Below, piece by piece: positions 23,001-31,500 of a stretch of DNA of 64,000 bases (the stretch's first letter is position 1; every line of letters begins with the position of its first letter). The notes under the pieces were generated by a model. The model was given only the letters and a program-made list of their open reading frames with translations. It searched no databases and was not told where the DNA came from. The translations under genes and the position numbers were made by a program. The DNA comes from Paenibacillus phytohabitans (GTDB taxonomy: Bacteria; Bacillota; Bacilli; Paenibacillales; Paenibacillaceae), in NCBI RefSeq assembly GCF_013141775.1, contig NZ_WHOB01000012.1:1-64000 (forward strand), read 5' to 3'.

Positions 23001-25508
23001 CCGGGCAAAGTGTACACCAAGTGGGGAGCGTTCATGAAGGATGTCGAGAAGTTCGATGCCGGATTCTTCCATGTCTCCCCGCGGGAAGCGGAGCTGATGG
23101 ACCCGCAGGAGCGGCTCATGCTCCAGACCACCTACCATACGCTGGAGGATGCGGGAGCTGCCGCGGATACCCTCTCCGGCAAGAAGGTTGGCGTATTCAT
23201 CGGCGTTATGAATTCCCATTATCAGCTGCTAGGTGCCGAGCAATACAATAACGGCCGGCTCATGGATGTCCGTTCTTCATTTGCGTCCATCGCCAACCGG
23301 ATTTCATATCATTTCAACTTCAAGGGACCGAGCCTGGCCATTGATACGATGTGCTCTTCTGCGCTGGTGGCTATCCATATGGCCTGCGAGAGCATCCGGC
23401 ATGGCGAGAGTGAAATGGCGGTGGCCGGTAGTGTCAATACCCTAGTGCATCCGGCAAAATATATCTTCCTGACCGATCAGCGATTCGGCTCCACAGAAGG
23501 CAAGTGCCGGGCCTTCGGCCAGGGCGGGGACGGCTATGTTCCCGGTGAAGGCGTTGGCGCGGTTCTGCTGAAGCCGCTGGAGGCGGCGCTCCGTGACGGG
23601 GACCCTGTCTATGGCTTAATCAAAGGAACGGCGGTCAATCACGGCGGCAAGGTCAGTTCTTATACTGTGCCTAATCCGAATGCCCAGTCCGAGCTGATTG
23701 AGGAGGCGCTGCGGAGGTCTGGCGTGCATCCCGAGCAGATCAGTTATATTGAGGCCCATGGTACCGGAACCGCGCTGGGAGACCCGATCGAGGTGGCCGG
23801 GTTAACGAAGGCGTTCAAGAAATTCACCGCCAAAACGCAGTTTTGTGCCATTGGCTCAGTCAAGAGCAATATCGGACATCTCGAATCGGCAGCCGGTATG
23901 GCCTCCTTGACCAAGGTGCTGCTGCAAATGAAGCACAAGCAGCTGGTGCCTTCAATTCTAGCAGAGCAGCTCAACGAGAATATAGATTTTGCCAAAACGC
24001 CGTTCTATGTACAGCGTTCGCTCCAGCCGTGGAAGCCGCTTACGGAGGAGACGCCGGATGGGCTGAAGGTTCAGCCGCTCAGGGCGGGCATCAGCTCCTT
24101 CGGGGCAGGCGGCACCAACGCCCATATCGTAATTGAGCAATATGAGCCGGACGTACCTCCTGCAAGGCAGAGTGAGGAGCAGCTCATATTGCTGTCCGCC
24201 AAGAGCAGGGACAAGCTGCAGGCGCAGGCCCGGCAGCTCGCGGCATTTATCGCCCGCCACCGGACGGGTGGACGGGCTGTGGACACAAGTGAGCTAATAA
24301 CCGCCCGATTACAGGCTGTCCGGAACCGCTGTCTGGACGTTGTCGCGGAAGTGCTAGGCGTGAACCCCGGGCAGATCGACTACGACGAAATTCTGACTGA
24401 GCTGTGCGCGGATGCTGTACACCAGGTTAGGCTGGCCGATGCCATCAATGAGCTGGTTCAGGAACATGCTGCCGACAGCACATTAGGGGCTAACCGGTCG
24501 CTGCGTGAGCTGATGAATCATCTGGAAGCGGCTGAGCTTAACCGGAGGAATGCCGGGATCGGATTTGATACCCAGGCTTACGCCGAGACTGCTGCGGCTA
24601 GTGCGGCGGAGATGGATGCCGCCGATACAGAAGAATATACACTGCGACTAGAGGATGTCGCTTATACGCTGCAGGTTGGGCGGGAAGCTTTTGCCGAGAG
24701 AGTGGCCATTGTCAGCCGGGATATCGGGGAGCTTAGGGAAGTGTTAATCCGCTTTGCTGCCGGAGAACCGAATTTGCCGGATGTCTACACAGGCAGCCTG
24801 GACCCGCAGCGTGATATTGCCGCCATTCTGTTCCAGAACGAATCCGGGCATCAGTTTATCGCCAGCGCGGTTCGCAACAGACAATGGCCGCAGATTGCCC
24901 AGCTCTGGCTGCTGAAGGCGAAGATAGACTGGAAGCTGCTGCATGATGAACGCAGCGGTGCACGGGTGATCCCGCTGCCGAATTATATTTTTGACAAGAA
25001 GAGATATTGGATCGGCAATGGCTTCTCGGCAGCTGCCGCTGAGGGCAATCGCTACACGATTGAAGCGGAGCCGGATTGGGAATCGGAACCGGCCTGTGAT
25101 GAGCAGAACAAGAGCCTTCAGCCACAAACTTCACAGACTCCGCAAACCGTGACTCCGGCAGAAGCGATCGGATGTGTAGAAACGTCTGCAGACTCGGTGG
25201 AGCAATGTCTGAACCACACGCTGGAGGAGGTCATTTATTTGGAGGCCGGAGAGGTTAACGCCGATCTTCCCTTCTCGGAACTGGGTGTAAATTCAGTCTT
25301 GACGCTGGAACTGGTTGACAAGCTGAACGACCGGCTCGGCCTTGCACTGCATTCTAATGATTTGTTCAATTACAACACGGTACGGCTGCTGACTGTCCAT
25401 ATTCTGGAGACAGCAGGAACGGGATTTGCGGCCTCCGGGAACTCCGGGCTGGCGGTGGATAGCCCTATAGATCTGAATGAACTTGAACTCTTACTGGAGG
25501 GGAGCTAA
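17049..25508 (+). CDS. Trans-AT polyketide synthase, modules 1 and 2
   Basis: A 2,819-residue first subunit of the assembly line. Order: KS1 (20-448; C192, H327, H367), a degenerate AT (about 545-740), DH1 (966-1245; H995 in HVVDERVILP, D1161), KR1 (about 1255-1720; Y1635), ACP1 (S1827), KS2 (1935-2360; C2102), an ACP-like insert without serine (about 2415-2500), a linker (YTLQVGREAFAERVAIV ... LPNYIFDKKRYW) and ACP2 (S2749 in GVNSV). There is no loading domain before KS1, which starts only 20 residues in. KR1 lacks the Asp of D-hydroxyl-forming KRs (HCAGVLGEQ). Module 1 should give a double bond; module 2 has no reducing domain. The start ATG overlaps iorB by 11 bases and the stop overlaps the next gene as TAATG. 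Confidence 0.93.
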   Translation: MSSKASASKLKPRRAAAGQDVAIVGIGCRFPEAENYSSYWNNMINHVNSVKPISYDRWQNGRYGLKNEADLGWDNEQFVKYCASLSGIDKFDNTFFNLSPREVASMDPQQRILLEETWHCLEDSGIPLAELQKERTSVYVGVTGNDYGLIALTGGDKVDHYAGLGNFECIAANRISHTLGLTGESLSLDTACSSSLVAVHKARQNLQAGEAKYAIAAGVCLAYHPWRYVTFSKSNMMSRDGQCKAFDENADGFVQGEGVGVLLLQKLEDAVRDGNHVYGIIRGTAVNHCGASQTIAAPSMKAQKELVEAALRQARVDASTVNYIEAHGTGTALGDPIEVEALTQVFRQYTDQEQFCTIGSVKTNIGHLASASGVAGIIRVLMMMKHKTIPKLLNLNGLNPLLDWEHTPFKVATANTEWVPVNEDTPLRAGVSGFGFGGVNAHVILEAYEPPKPARASNKPVPGAQLFTLSALNSDSLNESIAVWKSHVNSPEMADVSIGELCKTLLAGRRHCREYRIGAVIRSRQELAEYLQSAASAVERLEPGRKRWSVHFTNVIYTGYTEIKSVMEEPYIREVLEEVIAETELRGGPAAIRSGLTIAKWNKDKLAAYSFLINYTLAKVLMSLGVEVETVSGEQQGTLLAMAVSGMITPVQAYDILTGRATLAETVLQRPELTFIDPVHQVKIHRINIGPAYIAGLRNVCITGADAAAFRHYVEKARILSRTQFTFKKYLRDWDQSPALQAAKLSTDSLLHQERLLAAGEGGEAMERQRVLLLLIAYGSLLKLNQKWDLSERITLSDARLSEWVQLVLDEVISKEMAVRLLTSSDEEEAGVLEAVRNQLNERQDQLNLNVPYTCLHEANQHMDEISGPASWREQLQEQCAAQSVLQSEVIRLCAGDKETAALSPQSDGVFGFHEVLLKLWLAGADLDWSRLYPGGSFKKQPLPGYAFNRSSHWMAAPQAAPAQSHPMIDLAKSSPERLLFVKTLKVSDFYVGEHVVDERVILPGVAYLEMVRAAGEFAARTQVHSIKDVLWVNRLEVADTRDAYIQLTPESGHMKFQVYTAENGTRLIHCTGKLYTGTGQQAERRSFNLDAIQARGGVRIAKDFCYNEVFGSSIGFQYGPSFQATTEALCGSGESLEKLDLPPDLLPAFSQYMLHPSLVDAALRAVTWIGGAEAYKQLRLHIPFALGEVRIYGWLTPSCYSYAEIVPETAGKAAGMKRFNVYILNEQGEVLVEARDFTIRAIQPTNAVSAASRIHLYTERWQEAQLPEAGGLGGHSEGISKAEVKNMLYLVRDKAKAHRLAEAFAREHTVPDNIIIVNPGAEYSAAAGSLEYSIRPEQEADYGRLLTELLAKGIRIDAILYEWDGEQAEILNAFYPVLYLFKAVTQLYSQEQVRFLLGAVRSGSQPGAGMLRGLSKAFQATNRSFIPSVIYCDHAEEIPFYAAQELLYRKQASFVEISYSGGARAGRVILPLESLPEAEFSGFRKQGTYLITGGMGKLGLAVAEFALRNYEANVVLTGRSALDEPRSRELERLQSYPGQVIYLPGDIAEQQTAAEIVAQAQQAFHSIHGVIHCAGVLGEQPLMEASPEQMAEVLLPKIRGAINLDEATQLEKLDFFVFFSSISAIIGDFARGTYAAANSYLDRFALLRAEQVKEGMRSGASLSINWPVWNDGAMQLSGEEAVQYRQQAGMEQLDTQAGLELLEQLIRTGESRIIVACGERQQLSMVLAAVTEEKPQQERVLNASAQSVHERQRAAAVTVTGGATAPLKLPVPPIQQQQPLHSGLVPNVKVEEAIQQYLKGVVSQATGVPAVQLEASADFSKYGIDSIMIMELNGILGKDFSDLPSTLFFEYSTIALLAAFFMDNHAEFFQQSAVESGQSRETEQQEAVVDEAAEQVMPETVSAETGTLQEAAVKEEAAPAMSRHQGAEAVSGDIAIIGLSGQYPMADTLEEFWDVLSGGQDCVTEIPPERWDYRKDYHPEKGKPGKVYTKWGAFMKDVEKFDAGFFHVSPREAELMDPQERLMLQTTYHTLEDAGAAADTLSGKKVGVFIGVMNSHYQLLGAEQYNNGRLMDVRSSFASIANRISYHFNFKGPSLAIDTMCSSALVAIHMACESIRHGESEMAVAGSVNTLVHPAKYIFLTDQRFGSTEGKCRAFGQGGDGYVPGEGVGAVLLKPLEAALRDGDPVYGLIKGTAVNHGGKVSSYTVPNPNAQSELIEEALRRSGVHPEQISYIEAHGTGTALGDPIEVAGLTKAFKKFTAKTQFCAIGSVKSNIGHLESAAGMASLTKVLLQMKHKQLVPSILAEQLNENIDFAKTPFYVQRSLQPWKPLTEETPDGLKVQPLRAGISSFGAGGTNAHIVIEQYEPDVPPARQSEEQLILLSAKSRDKLQAQARQLAAFIARHRTGGRAVDTSELITARLQAVRNRCLDVVAEVLGVNPGQIDYDEILTELCADAVHQVRLADAINELVQEHAADSTLGANRSLRELMNHLEAAELNRRNAGIGFDTQAYAETAAASAAEMDAADTEEYTLRLEDVAYTLQVGREAFAERVAIVSRDIGELREVLIRFAAGEPNLPDVYTGSLDPQRDIAAILFQNESGHQFIASAVRNRQWPQIAQLWLLKAKIDWKLLHDERSGARVIPLPNYIFDKKRYWIGNGFSAAAAEGNRYTIEAEPDWESEPACDEQNKSLQPQTSQTPQTVTPAEAIGCVETSADSVEQCLNHTLEEVIYLEAGEVNADLPFSELGVNSVLTLELVDKLNDRLGLALHSNDLFNYNTVRLLTVHILETAGTGFAASGNSGLAVDSPIDLNELELLLEGS
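18690..19260 (+). other. Vestigial acyltransferase domain in module 1
   Basis: Between KS1 and DH1 are about 510 residues, far longer than other KS-DH linkers here. Residues about 548-740 follow the AT fold in order: the N-terminal strand (SVHFTNVIYTG, where active ATs have a GQGSQ), then a helix like the epvF segment, then YSFLINYTLAKVLMSLGV, then GEQQGTLLAMAVSGM in the place of GHSxGE. The nucleophile serine and the GQGSQ motif are gone (633-637 reads GEQQG), so it cannot load malonyl units. Confidence 0.65.
24297..24540 (+). other. Serine-less ACP-like insert, module 2
   Basis: Residues about 2417-2498 read like a carrier protein (CLDVVAEVLGVNPGQIDYDE, then LCADAVHQVRLADAINEL). The serine of the usual DS motif is Ala2456. 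It is inserted between KS2 and the post-KS linker motif YTLQVGRE. Confidence 0.6.
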
Positions 25509-28500
25509 TGCCGATGCAGGGCAGAACACATACACCGGACTTTACGCAAAATAATGGGAATGTGCGCAGCGATGATATCGCCATTATCGGCCTCTCCGGC
25601 AGATTCTCCGGCGCCCGCAATGTGCAGCAGTATTGGGACAACCTTGTGCAGGAAGTGAGCAGTCTTCAGGAAGCGCCTGCTGAACGCACGGAGCTGAACA
25701 AGCTGACCCCGGCGCAGAGGGCACATATCCGTTATGGGGGCTTTCTCCCGGGCGCGGATCAATTCGATCCTTTGTTCTTCCACATCTCTCCCAAAGAAGC
25801 GGAGCATATGGACCCCAGACAACGGCTGTTTCTGGAAGAATCCTGGAAGGCCATAGAAGATGCGGGATATTCGCTGCAGGATATGTCAGGCAGCAAATGC
25901 GGCATATTCGTGGGCCTTCAGCAAGGGGAGTACCTGGAGCGTTTCCTGGGTGAGACGAACGAGCATGTCCCTACGGGGAACAGCTTGTCGGTCATTCCGG
26001 CGAGAATTTCCTATCTGCTGAATTTAAAGGGGCCGAGCATCGCCCTGGATACGGCCTGCTCCTCGTCACTGGTAGCTTTGTCACTCGCTTGTGACAGCCT
26101 GCATAATGGCAGCAGCGAGATGGCGATCGCCGGAGGTGTCCAGCTTATGCTCACGCCATGGATTTATATGTCGCTGGGCAAGCTGGGGATGTTGAACACC
26201 GACGGAATCTGCAAGCCGTTCGCCGAGGAGGCGGATGGCATAGGCCTGGGTGAAGGCGTGGGTGCTGTGCTCCTCAAGAAGTATGCTGCCGCGAAGCGGG
26301 ACGGAGACCATATCTACGGAGTCATCAAGGGCATCGGGGTCAATCAGGATGGTAAAACCAATGGCATTACCGCCCCAAATGGTCTCTCACAGGCAGCGCT
26401 GGAACGTGAAGTCTATGAGAAATCCGGGATTAACCCTGAACATATCAGCTATGTGGAGGCGCATGGCACGGGCACCCGGCTGGGCGATCCGATCGAGGTC
26501 GCTGCCCTTACGGAGACCTTCGGCGCATTCACGGACAAGAAGCATTATTGCCATCTCGGCTCAGTCAAAGGCAACATAGGACACACCCTGTCCGCCTCGG
26601 GCATGGCGGGTCTGATCAAGGTTCTCCTTAGCCTGCAGCACGGCAGAATTCCCGCTACGCTTCACTCTGGTGAGGGGAACAAGCTGATTGATTTTAAGAA
26701 CAGCCCATTCTATGTGGGAAAAGAGACCGAGGAATGGCGCAGGGAAGCCGGGCGGCCAAGAATGGCGGCGGTCAGCTCGTTTGGAATGAGCGGAACCAAC
26801 TGCCATGTGGTGGTTGCGGAGCATATAGAGCGGGAAGAAGAAGCTGTCACCGGCACAGCCGGGGACAATGACGGGAAAGTGCTGCTGTTCGCTTTGTCAG
26901 CAAAAAGCGATATGGCACTTGAGGCCAAGGTACAGCATCTGCGGGATTATCTGCAGGAGCACAGAAGCTTGGGCAGACTGGCCAATATATCGTATACACT
27001 GCTGGCCGGAAGAGATCATTACGCCTACCGCAGCATGTTCATTGCCGCAAGCAAGGAAGAGCTGGTCCGGGAGCTGGAGGCATTTCTTCATAAGCAGCCA
27101 AGCTCAGGCTGGTATAGCAGCGGCGGATCGGGCGGAAGTGGGCGGGTGAACCCTGCGTTGAAGGCCAAGATGGAGCAATTGCTGGTCCAGTTTCATCAGG
27201 ACCGGCTTACTCCGCAGGAACGGGCAAAGGCGGCGCAGTTGATTGCCAATTATTACATCAAAGGCTATGCAGCCGATTTCAAAAGCCTGTCCGCTGCCGG
27301 GAGCTTCCGCAGAGTGCCGCTTCCAGGCTATCCCTTCGATTATATGCGCTGCTGGATCGAGGCAGCGGATGAGAAGGGAAGCGCGGAGAATAGCGGAGCT
27401 GCCGGAAGTACCGCAGCTGCCGGAGGGGCTCGCGGAGTATCCGGAAGTGGCGGAGCTGCCACAGGAGCTGACCAAGTATCCAGAAGCAGCTCAGCTGCCC
27501 GGGCTGCCGGAAGTGCTGGAGCAGCGGCAGAGGGGCAGCTACATCCGCTGGTTCACCGCAATGTGTCAACGGTGCAGGGAATCGGCTTCATAAGTGAACC
27601 GGAGGCTGCCGGAAAGGCCGTGTTCGGCAAGTCTATCTATGGGGCAGCGGTATTCAGTGAAGCTATTCTGCTGGCTATAGGCGCGCAGGCTGCACTGCTG
27701 GGAAGTGGTGCTCCGGGTATTGCCTCACTGGAGCAGATTCAGTTCGGCCATCCTGCTTCTGACAAGCAGCAAGTGAAACTGAATATTCAACTTCAAGGTG
27801 AGGGTGAGGGGGATTCCCTCCGGTTCGCTGTCCTGCGCGAAGGATCGCAGCAGGATATCCTGGCGGCAGGTACGGCCAGAACAGGCCTGGCTTATCCGTC
27901 TCACGAACCGGCAGCGGTGGATATAGGCAAGCTCAAGCAGGAAGCAGCGCAGGTTCGGACTGGGGATGAAGTCTACCGGGTACTGGAGAATCAAGGTATA
28001 GCTTATGAAGCACAGGCACAGATCATAACAGGCTTGTACAGCAGCCTGACAGACCACTTGGCGGTAATTTCACCAGGCCCATTCCATTCGGCGGACGATG
28101 TCATGGCAGCTATGTTAACTGAAGCTGTCCTGCAGGGGCTGAACATGGATATTATCGGCAATGGCGGCACGGCGTCTGCAGCTTATGAGATCGGCGAAAT
28201 ACAGCTAATTCGCCAAGCCTCAACGGCGAAATATGTTCATTTTCAGTCGGGCGGTCTGGAGACTGCCGGCAGTGAGCTTCATTATGACGTTCATGTGCTG
28301 AATGAGTCGGGTGAAGCGGTGCTGTCCTTTAAGAACATCCAGATGGTTCCCGTCAGCACCCGTGAGATTGTTACCGGGGAGCAATACGCTCTGCTTAAGA
28401 AGGAATGGATGAAGTCGGAGCAGCCTCGTGAGCGCAAACGGGTTGAAGGGCAGTATCTCATCATCGTAAATGAAGAGATGGATGATGACGCAGTTGCAGC

Positions 28501-31500
28501 GGTCAGAGCAAGCTTTGAAGCGCCGCTGATCCTGTGTGACGGAAAGGCGCAGCAAGCCCGTGACTCCGTGTTACCTGTTGACTTCACGCTTACAGAAGAT
28601 AGTGAACAGACGATTGAAGCCGTACTCGGGATGAAGCTGAAACTCAAGGGAATCGTTGATTTCTCCGATCTCCATGCACAGCCGAAGCCCATGTCCAAGC
28701 AGAGCTACGGTAAAATCATGCTTCTGCAAGCGCTGGTTAAGCAGGCGGGCAAGGATTTTCGGATTGTTCATTTGACCGGCGGGGTTCAGAATCCGGAGAA
28801 CCGCACGGCTACTCTGGCCGGAGCGGATATCGCCGGGATCATCCGCACGCTTGGCGCAGAATATAGACAAGTCACCGCCCGCACCGTGGATATCGGCCTG
28901 GATGCTTCGGATATTAACCGGCAGCTCCGGATTGTCTTAGACGAATTAAGTCTGGACTCAGATACCGCTGAAGCGTGCTATGCGGACGGATTGCGGTATG
29001 AGCCGGTTATCACCACGCTGAAGCAGCAGAATAAATGGATCGGCCGCGAGTTGCATAACCGGTTGAAGGTAGACCCCAAGAAGGTCTATGTCATTACCGG
29101 AGGCACGCGGGGGATCGGGGCCGAGATGGCCCGTCTGCTGGTCCGAAGAGGCGCACGGAAGCTGGTGCTGATGGGGGTTCAGGCTTTTCCTGCCCGGGAG
29201 GATTGGCCGGACATCTTGTCCGGCACTGTCCATGATCCGGGAAGTCTGGCACGAATCAAGCGGGTAGTGGAGCTGGAAGCCTCCGGTGCCCAGGTTGAGG
29301 TGTATTCCGGTTCGCTGACCGATGCCGGGCAGCTTATGCCTTTTGTTGAGAGCATCCGGCAGCAGTGGGGCGGAATTGGCGGTGTTGTGCACTGCGCAGG
29401 CTCCAATCTGAATCAGCACCCGGCCTTTGTGAACAAAAAAATCGCCGATATCCGGCAGGTCTTTGAACCTAAGGTTGAAGGGGTGGCGGCACTCCAGCAC
29501 ATTTTTGCCCAGGATAAGCTGGAATTCTTTGTTCTATTCTCCTCCATTTCAGCTCTGGCGCCGCTGTTGTCTGCCGGGCTTAGCGATTACAGCGCAGCCA
29601 ACTATTATCTGGACCTGTATGCACAGCATCAGCACACCCTCGGAAACAGTTATTATCAGTCGATCATCTGGCCGAGCTGGTCAGAGGTCGGGATGCTGGC
29701 GGATTCCGGATTTCAGCTTAGCCCGCTCTATACACAGTCCGGACTTACCGCACACAGCCTTGCCGATGGCCTATTCATGCTGGAGGACATCATCATTGGC
29801 AGGGATTCGCCAAGTGTGATTCCGGCTATTCTGGACATGGATCTTTACCGCCCGGAATTATTGATCAAGGCAAGAGCTGAACGGGGGAAGGGTTTACCTG
29901 GGGCGAAGGCCGTTGTGAAGAGTCAAGGCAGTCCTGACGCTGCGGTAGCCGGGGGGAATGTACAGAATACACTGAGTACCCCAAGTGACCTGCAAGAAGC
30001 GTCCGCCCTGATTCTGGATATCTTCTGTGCAGAGCTGAAGCTGCCGGGGGACCGTGTACGTGAGGATGTTCCGTTTGCCGAAATCGGCGTGGATTCCATT
30101 CTGCTGATCGAGGTCATTAAGAAGCTGGACACCGCTTTTCAGACACGCATAGATCCGGCGTTGTTCTTCGAGCTTAGAGACATGCGCGCGCTGGCAGAGC
30201 ATCTCTGCTCAACCGGCGCAGAATATAAGAGTCAGCCGGAGCTGGTGCAGGATGACCCGCCTTTGCTGACAGGCAATAGAATCAGATTCGCTGAACCGTA
30301 TAACCGGGTGCCGGAATTTCATTACGGCCGTGGCAGGGAAGCAAGAATGCAAGCGGTACACAACGTACAGGACGAAACGCCTAGCCCTGAAGGCAGGCAT
30401 GATGGACGGATTGCCGTTATCGGCATGGGCTGCCATTTTCCGGGGGCTGGAGACAAGGACGCCTTCTGGAACAATCTGCGGCAGGGACTGGACAGTATTA
30501 CGGAGGTTCCGGCCAGCCGCTGGGATAAGGATGAATGGTACGCTCCTGTCTATGCAGAAGGCAAAAGCATCAGCAAATGGGGCGGGTTCCTGGACGATAT
30601 CGAGCGCTTCGACGGCGGGTATTTCGGCCTTAAGGAGAATGTGGAGCAGATCAGTCCGCTCATGCGGCAGTCCCTTGAGGTTACTGCGGAGACCATTCTG
30701 GATGCGGGCTATGAAATGGAGGACATCAGCGGGAAGAAGGTCGGTGTATTCATCGGCGCCCATCCAGGCTCTTATCCGGGCTGGGTGCAGGATATCAATA
30801 AGAATACGATTATCGGCATCGGGCAAAATTTCATCGCGGCTTATGCCTCCCATTTCTTCAATCTCAAGGGTCCCAGCCTAACGGTGGACAGCGCCTGTTC
30901 TTCCTCGCTCCTCAGTCTGCACCTGGCCTGCCAGAGCATCCGCTCCGGCGAGTCGGAAATGGCTATAGCGGGAGGGGTGGATCTGCTTCTGGATGAGCGT
31001 CCCCATCTCGTATTCAGCGCCTCCAAAGCCATGTCGCCGGACGGCAAATGCCATACCTTTGATGAGGAGGCGAACGGTATCGTCCCGGGAGAAGGCTGCG
31101 GGGCGGTGCTGCTCAAGCCGCTGGCCAAGGCCCTCGCCGACGGAGACAGAATCTACACGGTCATTGAAGCCTCGGCAACCAACAATGACGGCCGTACGAT
31201 GGGGGTTACCACCCCAAGCATGCAGGCCCAGGAAGAGGTTATCGCTGAAGCGATCCGCCGTTCCGGTATTAACCCGGAGACGATTGGTTACGTGGAGACG
31301 CACGGCACAGGTACGATGATCGGTGATCCCATTGAGCTGAAGGCCCTGACCTCGGTTTACAAAAGATATACCGGTGCCACAGGCTTTTGCGGTGTGGGCA
31401 GCGTGAAGACCAATATCGGCCATTGCCTCAGCGCGGCAGGTATTGCCAGCTTCATTAAAGCGGCGCTGTGCATCCACCACAAGATGCTTGTTCCCACGCT

